Origin: Bacillota bacterium
GTDB lineage: Bacteria > Bacillota > Negativicutes > DSM-13327
Length of the DNA stretch: 41,579 bases
Assembly: GCA_017889585.1 (NCBI GenBank)
Contig: JAGFZX010000028.1
Coordinates: 1-41,579 of the forward strand
Direction of reading: 5' to 3'
The translations under genes and the position numbers were made by a program. The notes under the pieces were generated by a model, which had not been told where the DNA came from, searched no databases, and saw nothing but the letters and a program-made list of their open reading frames with translations. This document shows, in pieces, positions 17,070 through 25,253 of the stretch (its first letter is position 1; each line of letters starts with the position of its first letter).

Positions 17070-18154
17070 CTGTATACCTCATTTGCCGACGTACTATATT
17101 CTAGTATTTGCCTTACACTTATATCTCGCATATTAGACTGATGTTGATAGGCCTGTATCCATTCTATGATTTTGACCAATGTATGCTCTAAATTCCATCT
17201 TGGCGACCACTTAAGCCTGGACCTAGCTTTAGAACAGTCCAATTTCAAATGATGAGCTTCATGAGGATGGAATGTTTTGTCAACTTCGTAAGCAGCATGA
17301 TTGCCCCATAGTTGACACATCTTGATTACAACCCACTCCACTGGCCTCGCATCACAATCATTAGGACCAAAATTCCAGCCTTCGCCAAAACCTACACCAG
17401 CTTCATACAGTTTCTGGGCCAATAGCAGATAGCCACTCAGCGGCTCTAATACGTGTTGCCATGGTCTGATGGCATAGGGGCTACGAATAACAATTTTTTC
17501 ATTTTTAAGCAGAGCATCTAAACAATTAGGAATCAATCTATCTGCCGCCCAATCCCCACCGCCAATGACATTGCCGGCCCGGGCAGAAGCGATGGCGACA
17601 CCGTGCTGTTCATATTCAATGGGATTAAAAAAAGAGCTACGGTAGGAGGCTGTCACTAGTTCTGAGCAGGCCTTACTATTGGAGTAAGGATCATATCCCC
17701 CTAATGGTTCATTTTCCCGATAGCCCCATAGCCATTCTTTATTTTCATAACATTTATCTGTTGTTATGTTGATGACAACTTTGACACTATTACATTTGCG
17801 GACAGCTTCCAATAAGTGAACAGTACCCAAAACATTGATGGCATAAGTTTCTACTGGATTTTGGTAAGCATTGCGCACAAGTGGCTGGGCCGCCATATGA
17901 ATGACTATTTCCGGCTTAGCCTCTAACATTGACTTTGTTAAATGCTCTATGTCACGAACGTCACCAATTATAGAAGTCATGAGTTCATTTATAATACAAA
18001 GTCCATACATATTTGGCTGTGTTGGTGGTTGCAGAGCATAGCCGGTAATATCGGCCCCTAATGTAGAGAACCATAAACACAGCCAGGAACCTTTAAACCC
18101 GGTATGACCGGTGATAAAGACTTTTTTACCAAGCCAAAAATTTCCATTGATCAT
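17066..18154 (-). CDS. rfbG: CDP-glucose 4,6-dehydratase
   Basis: An extended short-chain dehydrogenase converting CDP-glucose to CDP-4-keto-6-deoxyglucose with bound NAD. The nucleotide motif GHTGFKGSW is near the N-terminus and the catalytic YxxxK is YSNSK in the segment YDPYSNSKACSE. INITTDKCYEN and RAGNVIGGGDWA are diagnostic of RfbG. I choose ATG 18154 (362 residues), 8 bases after AAAGG; the GTG three codons upstream overlaps the ribosome site. It is first gene of a two-gene operon with rfbH. Its substrate is made by the plus-strand rfbF at 21602, so the pathway is split between strands. Confidence 0.95.
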   Translation of the reverse strand: MINGNFWLGKKVFITGHTGFKGSWLCLWFSTLGADITGYALQPPTQPNMYGLCIINELMTSIIGDVRDIEHLTKSMLEAKPEIVIHMAAQPLVRNAYQNPVETYAINVLGTVHLLEAVRKCNSVKVVINITTDKCYENKEWLWGYRENEPLGGYDPYSNSKACSELVTASYRSSFFNPIEYEQHGVAIASARAGNVIGGGDWAADRLIPNCLDALLKNEKIVIRSPYAIRPWQHVLEPLSGYLLLAQKLYEAGVGFGEGWNFGPNDCDARPVEWVVIKMCQLWGNHAAYEVDKTFHPHEAHHLKLDCSKARSRLKWSPRWNLEHTLVKIIEWIQAYQHQSNMRDISVRQILEYSTSANEVYR

Positions 18155-18224
18155 GATGAACACCTTTCTCCATACTTTCTCGTTAGAACAATAATATGAA
18201 TATATCTTTATAATATGACAAAGG

Positions 18225-18262
18225 AAAAGCCGGAGCAGATAAATTAAACCTGACCGGCTTTT
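18225..18262. other. Inverted repeat between divergent genes
   Basis: AAAAGCCGG (18225-18233) pairs with CCGGCTTTT (18254-18262) across a 20-base loop. It lies between the divergent rfbG and the gene at 18376. It could be an operator or a terminator left from an earlier gene order; the long loop and the position upstream of both genes argue against a simple terminator. Confidence 0.45.
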
Positions 18263-18375
18263 CGTGCTTTTTAATTATTACTGAGTCAGATAGCCAATAA
18301 AGTGTTTTATGCATATATTGCATATAGATTAGCGGTTTTTTTCTATATTTATTAATGAAGGAGGCTAAGAAAAAA

Positions 18376-18984
18376 ATGCATACAGAGGATAAGTTGATTG
18401 CTACAGATCTGCCACGGCCAAACACGAAAATTATTTCTAGTCCTGCAGAACCTATATATATTGCCCAACCCATAGCAAGCGCAACAAGTGCGGCTGATGC
18501 TTGTAGTAAAGGAATGTTATATGTTATTGTCACATCGTTACAAACGGTTGCTAAAGATAACAGCTTGGTTATTCAGATTGAAAATCCGAATAATTCAGGT
18601 AAAACAGTTTATTTAGATCAAATTTCCGCATTTAATAGTACAGTTGCAGCGGCAGCAGCAGGGATATATATACAAGCAGACCTTTATCGTGATGCGACTT
18701 TAAGTGTTACTCCTTCGACTGTAACTCCCCATAATCGAAACTTTGGTTATCCAGCAATTTTATATCCAAGTGTATGTGCCACTGGCTATATAAATGGTGC
18801 AGACCCAATAACAGCTGGAACTGTTGTGAATACGGTTGTCCAACCTCCTTCAAATCCGGCTATCGTATTTCAGCTTTCAGGCAATATTATTATACCGTCT
18901 AACCATGATGCAACTTTTCGGATCATGAATAAAACTAGTCAAGCAGTTACTTTAACGGTTAATCTCATCTGGTGGGAGAGCTAG
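18376..18984 (+). CDS. Unrecognised 202-residue possible surface protein
   Basis: Not recognised with confidence. The protein has a short charged N-terminus without a signal peptide. Beta-rich, Thr/Ser/Ala-rich segments follow (LVIQIENPNNSGKTVYLD, TLSVTPSTVTPHNRNFGY, FRIMNKTSQAVTLTVNLIWWES) and look like a jelly-roll or beta-sandwich. The NPPNSG-like motif and general order faintly resemble small uncharacterised Bacillota proteins of the DUF6143 kind, from memory and at low confidence. AAGGAGG at 18358-18364 selects ATG 18376; an ATG at 18355 overlaps the ribosome site. It stands alone between rfbG and the large transferase. A structural or glycan-accepting role is inferred. Confidence 0.65.
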   Translation: MHTEDKLIATDLPRPNTKIISSPAEPIYIAQPIASATSAADACSKGMLYVIVTSLQTVAKDNSLVIQIENPNNSGKTVYLDQISAFNSTVAAAAAGIYIQADLYRDATLSVTPSTVTPHNRNFGYPAILYPSVCATGYINGADPITAGTVVNTVVQPPSNPAIVFQLSGNIIIPSNHDATFRIMNKTSQAVTLTVNLIWWES

Positions 18985-19092
18985 TGGAGTTTCAATTTGC
19001 TTGGGCATGTGACTGTTGGGGGTACTGGATAAGCTGGCACATATTATTGTGGATGTGAATATAGTAAGGTATCCTATCCAAGATTCCTACTC

Positions 19093-19125
19093 TATATAAC
19101 GTGTTAAATATTAATGCGTTATATA
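19093..19125. other. Perfect inverted repeat in the leader of the 19155 gene
   Basis: TATATAACG (19093-19101) and CGTTATATA (19117-19125) are separated by 15 A/T-rich bases, about 30 bases before the start codon. It could be an operator or an mRNA hairpin. The rest of the 170-base gap shows nothing clear. Confidence 0.4.
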
Positions 19126-19154
19126 AAGTATAAAAAAAGAGGTATCAAGTACAT

Positions 19155-21596
19155 ATGAAACAATCAGAAGTTGAAAAATTTCAGGCACCATTGGTAAGTA
19201 TTATTCTGTTGGCATTCAATCATTTAGATTACACGAAGCTGTGTGTGGAAAGTTTATATCGATTCACATCCCATATTAATTTTGAATTAATCACCGTTAA
19301 CAATGGCTCAAGTGATGATACGGAACAATTTTTTAATACACTTCCTAATAAGAAAAAAATAAATTTCCCATGTAATGTAGGAGGTGATAAGGCTAGCAAT
19401 GAAGCACTGAAGCTTGTTGAAGGAAAGTATACTGTCGGTTTAAGTAATGATTTAATTTTAACACCTAACTGGCTGGATAATTTGCTAATATGTATAGAAT
19501 CGGATGAAAGTATAGGTATAGTTGTTCCTGCATGCAGTGCCTCATCAAATTATCAGCAGGTTAATCTGAATTATAATAACTTGGATGAAATGGTTCAGGT
19601 AGCAGCAGCCTATAACATCAGCAATCCTAATAAATGGGAAGAAAGAATGCGGCTTATTACTTATACAAATCTAATGAGAACAGAGTTAGTAAAAAAGCTT
19701 TGCGGTAGTAACGAGATATACAGTCCAGGTGGTTTTGAAGACGATGACCTCAGTTTTCGACTAAGAAGAGCGGGTTATAAATTGATTTTTGCCAAAGACA
19801 CCTTTGTGCATCATTTTGGTTCTATTACAATCAATGATGATTATGCGAAACTGAATTTATTAGAAAGAAATCGCCGGATATTTTTTAACGAGTTTGGTGT
19901 TGATGCTTGGGATGACTGCACTATTGATTTCGAAGTAGTAAATTTAATTCAATGTGGCCCAAAAGATCATCAGGATGTTTTGATATTATGTGCTTCTTGC
20001 GGTGGGACAGTTTTACAGGTTAAGAATAAACTTCGTGAGAATGGCTGTTCGGATGTAACATTGTGGACTATGACGGAAAAACAGAAATATTTGCAGGATT
20101 TGCAGACAGTAAGTGATTACGCTGTATTGGGCCAATTTCAAAATATCACTGCTGTTTGTAAGGATAAGTTATTTGACTATATCCTTATCGAAGTCGATTT
20201 ACAGGGAATTGTAAATCATCAAACTTTATTGCAGGATACAATAAAATTATTGCGAGATGATGGACAATTAATTTTTACGGCTGCCAATGAGGCATTCTAT
20301 TTGAACGTAATCAATTTATTAAATGGAAATGTTGATTGTGATGAAAAGTTCAGTCGCTGCGGTTTTAATATCGAAAAACTTTGCAATTTTATCGCAAACG
20401 AAGGTTTTGCTGATATGCAAATATACTATCCACTAGTACCAATACCACCAGAACATCGCCCGTTATTTGAAAATCTAAAAAACGTTTCATTAGTAGAAGA
20501 TAAGAAACTTCTTGATCAGATTTATGCCAACCGCAGGGCTATTTTATCGGTCAAAGGAAAAGCTCAGTTTAAAAATGTATTATTTTATCCTGGTTACGAT
20601 TATTGGCTGAATGATGTGGTATTTAGTGATAATACCATTGGAAACTTCCTGGGTGTAGATACAGGAAAAAATGGGTCGGCAGTGCTAAAAGAAGAATTAG
20701 AAAAGCATAAATTTAATTTGCTCACCATCGATAAAGGCAACATTGAACAGTCGGAATATATTATTTTTTGTGATATACCCAAATCATACAATAATCCAAT
20801 GTTCAGACTGATGTATCATCAAGTCTATCGGGGTGAACAGTTTTTTAAAGAGTGGTTGGCAAGGGGTAAGGGGAGTAAAATGGTATTCATTTTGGCGGAA
20901 TCGCCTTTTGTCATGCCAGAAAACTATGATAAGAGTTTTCACCAGCATGCAGAAATTGTATTTACTTATCTAGATGATTTAGTCGATAATGAAAAATATT
21001 TTAAATATTTTTATACACAGCCTCTGCCTTTTAAAAATCCTTATACAACAAGCTATGCTGATAAACAGATGGTTACATTAATTGCTGGCAATAAGTTTTC
21101 CAATGTGCCTGGTGAACTATATAGTGAACGACGCAAGGCAATCGAATATTTTGAGAGCAATCTAAAGGAAGATTTCGATTTATATGGTCCAGGTTGGGAA
21201 ACGGTTGGCTATACATGCTATAAAGGTCAAGTGCCAGGTAAACTCGCTGTTTTATCTAAGTATAAATACTGTATATGTTATGAAAACGGGGCTAGCAACG
21301 GCTATATCACTGAGAAAATATTTGATTGTTTTTTTGCAGGCTGTGTGCCTATCTATTTAGGCGCTCCGAATATTACTGATTATATACCCGCCAATACTTT
21401 TATTGATCGAAGATTGTTTGCAAACTACGACGAGATGTACCAGTATGTTAATTCTATTGATGAAAACGAATACAATACTTATTTGGATAATATTCACCAG
21501 TTTTTATACAGTGAGGCTTTTGAAAAATTCACATATGCTAACTTCGCATATAGGGTAGCACAAGTGTTAGAGGAAAAATCATTTAATAATGGGTGA
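19155..21596 (+). CDS. Three-part glycosyltransferase: GT2, methyltransferase-like, GT10 fucosyltransferase-like
   Basis: An 813-residue fusion. Residues ~10-250 are a GT2 domain (VSIILLAFNHLDYTKLCVESL, NNGSSDDT, then GGFEDDDLSFRLRRAGY). Residues ~270-430 look like a decayed Rossmann methyltransferase: DVLILCASCGGTVLQVKNKL, FDYILIEVDLQGI and LLRDDGQLIFTA follow the usual strand order, but the glycine-rich SAM motif is poor. Residues ~640-800 carry the GT10 alpha-1,3-fucosyltransferase signature (DLYGPGW, YKYCICYENGASNGYITEKIFDCFFAGCVPIYLG). It is cytosolic, with no membrane anchor. It heads a long plus-strand run and is followed by rfbF 5 bases later. It probably adds two successive sugars; the GT10 donor need not be GDP-fucose. 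Confidence 0.85.
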   Translation: MKQSEVEKFQAPLVSIILLAFNHLDYTKLCVESLYRFTSHINFELITVNNGSSDDTEQFFNTLPNKKKINFPCNVGGDKASNEALKLVEGKYTVGLSNDLILTPNWLDNLLICIESDESIGIVVPACSASSNYQQVNLNYNNLDEMVQVAAAYNISNPNKWEERMRLITYTNLMRTELVKKLCGSNEIYSPGGFEDDDLSFRLRRAGYKLIFAKDTFVHHFGSITINDDYAKLNLLERNRRIFFNEFGVDAWDDCTIDFEVVNLIQCGPKDHQDVLILCASCGGTVLQVKNKLRENGCSDVTLWTMTEKQKYLQDLQTVSDYAVLGQFQNITAVCKDKLFDYILIEVDLQGIVNHQTLLQDTIKLLRDDGQLIFTAANEAFYLNVINLLNGNVDCDEKFSRCGFNIEKLCNFIANEGFADMQIYYPLVPIPPEHRPLFENLKNVSLVEDKKLLDQIYANRRAILSVKGKAQFKNVLFYPGYDYWLNDVVFSDNTIGNFLGVDTGKNGSAVLKEELEKHKFNLLTIDKGNIEQSEYIIFCDIPKSYNNPMFRLMYHQVYRGEQFFKEWLARGKGSKMVFILAESPFVMPENYDKSFHQHAEIVFTYLDDLVDNEKYFKYFYTQPLPFKNPYTTSYADKQMVTLIAGNKFSNVPGELYSERRKAIEYFESNLKEDFDLYGPGWETVGYTCYKGQVPGKLAVLSKYKYCICYENGASNGYITEKIFDCFFAGCVPIYLGAPNITDYIPANTFIDRRLFANYDEMYQYVNSIDENEYNTYLDNIHQFLYSEAFEKFTYANFAYRVAQVLEEKSFNNG

Positions 21597-21601
21597 TAAA
21601 A

Positions 21602-22378
21602 GTGAAAGTCGTAATTCTGGCTGGTGGCTTTGGCACGCGAATCAGTGAAGAGTCCCATTTAAAGCCTAAACCCATGATTGATATTGGGGAGAAACCTATC
21701 TTGTGGCATGTTATGAAAATATATTCTTATTATGGTTTTAATGATTTCATTATTTGTTTGGGATATAAAGGCTATTATATCAAAGAATATTTTGCTCATT
21801 ATTTTTTACATGAATCGGATGTAACATTTGATTTTCGGCATTCTAATCAGCAAATCATACATCATCATCAGGCAGAACCATGGAAAGTTACTTTGGTGAA
21901 TACTGGACTACATACCATGACAGGAGGCCGAGTCAAGAGAGTGCAACCCTATGTCGGCAATGAACCCTTTATGCTCACTTATGGTGATGGTATTAGTGAT
22001 ATCAATATTCGTGATTTAGCCCTGTTCCATGGGCAACATGGGAAATTGGCCACAGTAACTGCTGTGCAACCCAGAGGACGCTTTGGTTCAATTACTATCG
22101 AAGATAATGATTTCGTTAGTGATTTTAAAGAAAAACCACAAGGAGATGACGGGTGGATTAATGGTGGATTTTTCATTTTGCAACCTGAAGTCTTTAATTA
22201 TATTCAAGATGATAGTACCGTCTTGGAAAAAACTCCTTTGGAAAATCTAGCTAAAGATGAGCAGCTTATGGCGTATAGACATACTGGTTTTTGGCAACCA
22301 ATGGATACTATGCGCGATAAAAATAGCTTAGAACAGTTTTGGTCTTCAGGTGAAGCTCCGTGGAAGATATGGGAGTAG
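21602..22378 (+). CDS. rfbF: Glucose-1-phosphate cytidylyltransferase
   Basis: Makes CDP-glucose from CTP and glucose 1-phosphate, the first step of CDP-3,6-dideoxyhexose synthesis, feeding rfbG and rfbH. The signature GGFGTRISEESHLKPKPM at the N-terminus is specific for this enzyme, and LTYGDGISDINI and GGFFILQPEVF also match. At 258 residues it has the normal length. I take GTG 21602 (KVVILAGG, the family start), with GGGTGA just upstream; GTG 21593 overlaps the previous stop codon and is possible. It is tightly spaced after the fusion transferase and 42 bases before the thiamine enzyme, so probably in one operon. Confidence 0.95.
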   Translation: MKVVILAGGFGTRISEESHLKPKPMIDIGEKPILWHVMKIYSYYGFNDFIICLGYKGYYIKEYFAHYFLHESDVTFDFRHSNQQIIHHHQAEPWKVTLVNTGLHTMTGGRVKRVQPYVGNEPFMLTYGDGISDINIRDLALFHGQHGKLATVTAVQPRGRFGSITIEDNDFVSDFKEKPQGDDGWINGGFFILQPEVFNYIQDDSTVLEKTPLENLAKDEQLMAYRHTGFWQPMDTMRDKNSLEQFWSSGEAPWKIWE

Positions 22379-22420
22379 ATAACTACTTAAAATTTAAACT
22401 ATCATAAAAGAGGTTTTTTT

Positions 22421-24205
22421 ATGAAACAAAGAGTAGCTGATTATATAGCCGACTATTTAGTAGCTTGTGACATAACTGATGTTTTTACGGTGGTTGGTGG
22501 TGGTGCTATGCATCTAAATGATGCATTTGGGCAACACAAGGGACTTAATTGTACTTACAATCACCATGAGCAGGCAAGCGCAATTGCTGCCGAAGGCTAT
22601 GCAAAAATAAAGGGTAATATAGCTGTTGTGTGCGTGACTACAGGCCCGGGTGGTACAAATGCTTTGACAGGTGTATTATGTGCGTATCAGGATAGCATAC
22701 CGATGCTTGTTATTTCTGGGCAGACCAGATATAACACTACAGTGGAGAGTACGGGACTTGATTTGCGTCAGTTTGGTGAACAGGAGTATAGCATAATACG
22801 TTCAGCCATGCCTATGACTAAGTATGCCCAGATGGTGCGTAATCCGCTGGATATTCGCTATCATCTTGAAAAAGCACTATATATCGCTCAAACAGGTAGG
22901 AGAGGTCCATGCTGGTTGGATGTGCCGTTAGATGTTCAAGGGGCCATTATAGAAACTGATGACCTGTGCTCCTTTACGCCTGAAGTTGAGCAAAGTTCCT
23001 GTAATAATGATGCGCGGAAAGTACTTGAGTATCTTAAAAATGCTAAACGTCCTGTTATATTGGCAGGCTCTGGGATTCGAAGCGCAAATGCACTTGTGCC
23101 TTTTCGAGATCTAATTGAGTCACTTAATATTCCCGTTATTTGTGCAACCAGCATAAGCGATTTATTACCAGTGGGACATCGGTTGTGTTTTGGTAATTTC
23201 GGTGTATTTGGTGGTAGAGCTGGCAATTTTATATTGCAAAATGCGGATGTTATTTTGACTTTGGGGTGCCGTATGTCATTTAAACAAATAGGTTTTAATT
23301 TTAATGCATTTGCACCACAGGCGTACAAAATTGTTGTTGACGTTGATGCACAAGAGTTAAAAAAAGATACGATACATATAGATTTGCCCATTCATTCAGA
23401 TATATTGCAATTACTCAAAGCTATGGATAGGTGTATCAATCAAACCTGGGAGAAACGTGTCAAGTGGCTTGAGTATTGTACTCAGTTATATGAGGGTTTT
23501 CCTATTTTCCAACCAAAACATGAGCAAAGTACAGCGGTTAATCCATATTATTTCGCACAGGTACTTGGCAATTTGTTAAAAGATGATGGCATAACTGTGG
23601 TGGGTAATAGCTGTGCGTGCGTTGCAGTTTTGCAATCGGGTGTTAGGCACATAGAACAGCGATTGTTCGGAAACGTAAATTGCGGCACTATGGGTTATGA
23701 TCTTCCTGCTGCTATTGGTGCTACTGTTGCTTCTAAAAAGACAGTTGTTTGCATAACTGGTGATGGTAGTATTCAAATGAATTTGCAAGAATTGCAAACT
23801 ATTGTTCATAATCAATTGCCTATAAAAATGATGGTGTTCAACAATGGTGGCTATCAGGCCATTGTACAGACACAAACCAATTTTTTCGAAGGACGATTAT
23901 CAGGTTGTACAAAAGAGTCTGGCGTAAGTTTTCCCAATATTGAGCGTATTGCTTATGCGTATGGTATACCGTATATGCTACTTGATAATCACGAGGAGCT
24001 TTATGATAAACTTAAAGTGTTTTTTGAGCAAGATGGTTACGGTATATGTGAGGTTATTCAAGATATTACCCAGACGATTGAGCCTAAGATACAAAGTAAA
24101 AAACTTCCTGATGGAACTATGATTTCTCCGCCAATAGACGATTTAGCCCCTTTCCTTGATAAAAAGATTTACAGCGAATGCAGATATTGTGAAGGGGATG
24201 TATAG
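22421..24205 (+). CDS. Thiamine-diphosphate enzyme, acetolactate-synthase-like (YerE-type candidate)
   Basis: A 594-residue ThDP enzyme with the three domains of acetolactate synthase. The activating glutamate is E50 in NHHEQASA, and the ThDP/Mg motif runs from GDG (447-449) to NN (474-475). Its position between rfbF and sugar genes argues against amino-acid synthesis. In Yersinia, YerE is such an enzyme: it transfers a two-carbon unit from pyruvate to CDP-4-keto-3,6-dideoxyglucose, the product of RfbH, giving yersiniose after reduction. I infer a similar branching role here, with the reductase at 26429 as possible partner. AGAGG precedes the ATG. The next gene starts 1 base after its stop. 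The exact acceptor is uncertain. Confidence 0.8.
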   Translation: MKQRVADYIADYLVACDITDVFTVVGGGAMHLNDAFGQHKGLNCTYNHHEQASAIAAEGYAKIKGNIAVVCVTTGPGGTNALTGVLCAYQDSIPMLVISGQTRYNTTVESTGLDLRQFGEQEYSIIRSAMPMTKYAQMVRNPLDIRYHLEKALYIAQTGRRGPCWLDVPLDVQGAIIETDDLCSFTPEVEQSSCNNDARKVLEYLKNAKRPVILAGSGIRSANALVPFRDLIESLNIPVICATSISDLLPVGHRLCFGNFGVFGGRAGNFILQNADVILTLGCRMSFKQIGFNFNAFAPQAYKIVVDVDAQELKKDTIHIDLPIHSDILQLLKAMDRCINQTWEKRVKWLEYCTQLYEGFPIFQPKHEQSTAVNPYYFAQVLGNLLKDDGITVVGNSCACVAVLQSGVRHIEQRLFGNVNCGTMGYDLPAAIGATVASKKTVVCITGDGSIQMNLQELQTIVHNQLPIKMMVFNNGGYQAIVQTQTNFFEGRLSGCTKESGVSFPNIERIAYAYGIPYMLLDNHEELYDKLKVFFEQDGYGICEVIQDITQTIEPKIQSKKLPDGTMISPPIDDLAPFLDKKIYSECRYCEGDV

Positions 24206-24206
24206 T

Positions 24207-25247
24207 ATGACAGGCTTTTGTATAGATGATATCGAGATAGGTCGCAATGCATTGCCCTTGGTTATACCAGACATAGGCATTAATCATGGTGGTAGTCTGG
24301 AGGTGGCATTTGAACTGGTAGATGCTGCACATCGAACAGGCGCAAGGCTTATAAAGCACCAAACCCATATCATTGAAGATGAAATGAGCCATGCAGCTAA
24401 AAGTGTTATACCAGGAAATTCAACGTTATCCATATATGATGTAATGGAGCAGTGTGCTTTATCCGAGAATGATGAAAATGAGCTATTTCAGTATGTGAAG
24501 TCTAAAAATATGCTTTTTTTGAGTACGCCTTTTTCGCGTGCTGCTGCTGATAGATTAGAAAAATTTGGTGTTAAAGCATATAAAATAGGTTCAGGGGAGC
24601 TAAATAATTATCCATTGATTGAGCATGTAGCAGCTTTTGGTAAACCAATGATAGTTTCAACAGGTATGAATGATATGATTGCCATAAGAAAAGCAGTTGA
24701 CATAATAAATCGTATAGGGACGCCTTACGCTTTGTTGCATACTACAAACTTATATCCTACGCCGCCCGAGTTTGTAAGGTTGGGTGCAATGGTTGAGATG
24801 ATGAATGCTTTTCCTGACGTGCCGATAGGTTTGTCCGATCATACCTTAAACAATAACGCATGTATTGCCGGAATTGGATTAGGTGCTTGTATCGTTGAGA
24901 GGCACTTTACAGACCATCGTGATCGCGTAGGTAACGATATTGTATGCTCCATGGATGAGGATGAACTTTCTCAACTTTTGCAAGCCGCTAGAGAAGTTCA
25001 TTTGATGCGTGGTGGAAAAAAACAAGCACTTGTGCAAGAGCAGGTTACTATTGACTTTGCATTTGCAACTGTCGTTACAATAGCCGACGTTAAGGCGGGA
25101 CAATTATTTGCAAAAGATAATATATGGGTAAAGCGTCCGGGGATAGGTGAGTTTAGGGCTGAGGAGTATTATAAAATACTTGGGAAAACTGCGGCTTGTG
25201 ATATAAAGAAAGACACTCATTTGAGTAGATACATGATAGGGTGGTAG
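24207..25247 (+). CDS. neuB: N-acetylneuraminate (nonulosonate) synthase
   Basis: A sialic-acid synthase family protein that condenses phosphoenolpyruvate with ManNAc or a related 6-carbon sugar. DIGINHGGSLEVA near the start, LIKHQTH, FLSTPFS, KIGSGELNNYPL and GLSDHT are family motifs. The C-terminal ~60 residues (TIADVKAGQLFAKDNIWVKRPG) form the SAF antifreeze-like domain that lids the active site. ATG 24207, after AAGGGGATG, gives 346 residues, the same as E. coli NeuB; a longer frame into the previous gene is not needed. Whether the product is Neu5Ac, legionaminate or another nonulosonate cannot be told. No CMP-sugar synthetase gene is present in the window. Confidence 0.92.
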   Translation: MTGFCIDDIEIGRNALPLVIPDIGINHGGSLEVAFELVDAAHRTGARLIKHQTHIIEDEMSHAAKSVIPGNSTLSIYDVMEQCALSENDENELFQYVKSKNMLFLSTPFSRAAADRLEKFGVKAYKIGSGELNNYPLIEHVAAFGKPMIVSTGMNDMIAIRKAVDIINRIGTPYALLHTTNLYPTPPEFVRLGAMVEMMNAFPDVPIGLSDHTLNNNACIAGIGLGACIVERHFTDHRDRVGNDIVCSMDEDELSQLLQAAREVHLMRGGKKQALVQEQVTIDFAFATVVTIADVKAGQLFAKDNIWVKRPGIGEFRAEEYYKILGKTAACDIKKDTHLSRYMIGW

Positions 25248-25253
25248 AGTCTT

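Noticed and set aside
18206..18216. CATATTATA on the minus strand upstream of rfbG as a sigma-K promoter
   Set aside because: The -10 matches, but no AC lies 16-17 bases upstream, so only half the signal is present.
18183..18533. Minus-strand frame of 116 codons over the start of the 18376 gene
   Set aside because: It overlaps a gene with a strong ribosome site, resembles no family, and lacks a convincing ribosome site of its own.
22385..22412. Sigma-K-like sequence (AC, 16 bases, CATAAAAGA) before the thiamine-enzyme gene
   Set aside because: The -10 has a mismatch and lies so close to the ATG that transcription would start at or beyond the ribosome site.
22936..23391. Minus-strand 151-codon frame inside the thiamine-enzyme gene
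   Set aside because: It lies entirely within a conserved enzyme gene and its translation is Ser/Cys-rich shadow sequence.
24156..24206. 17-codon N-terminal extension of neuB into the thiamine-enzyme gene
   Set aside because: ATG 24207 has a proper ribosome site and gives the usual NeuB length.
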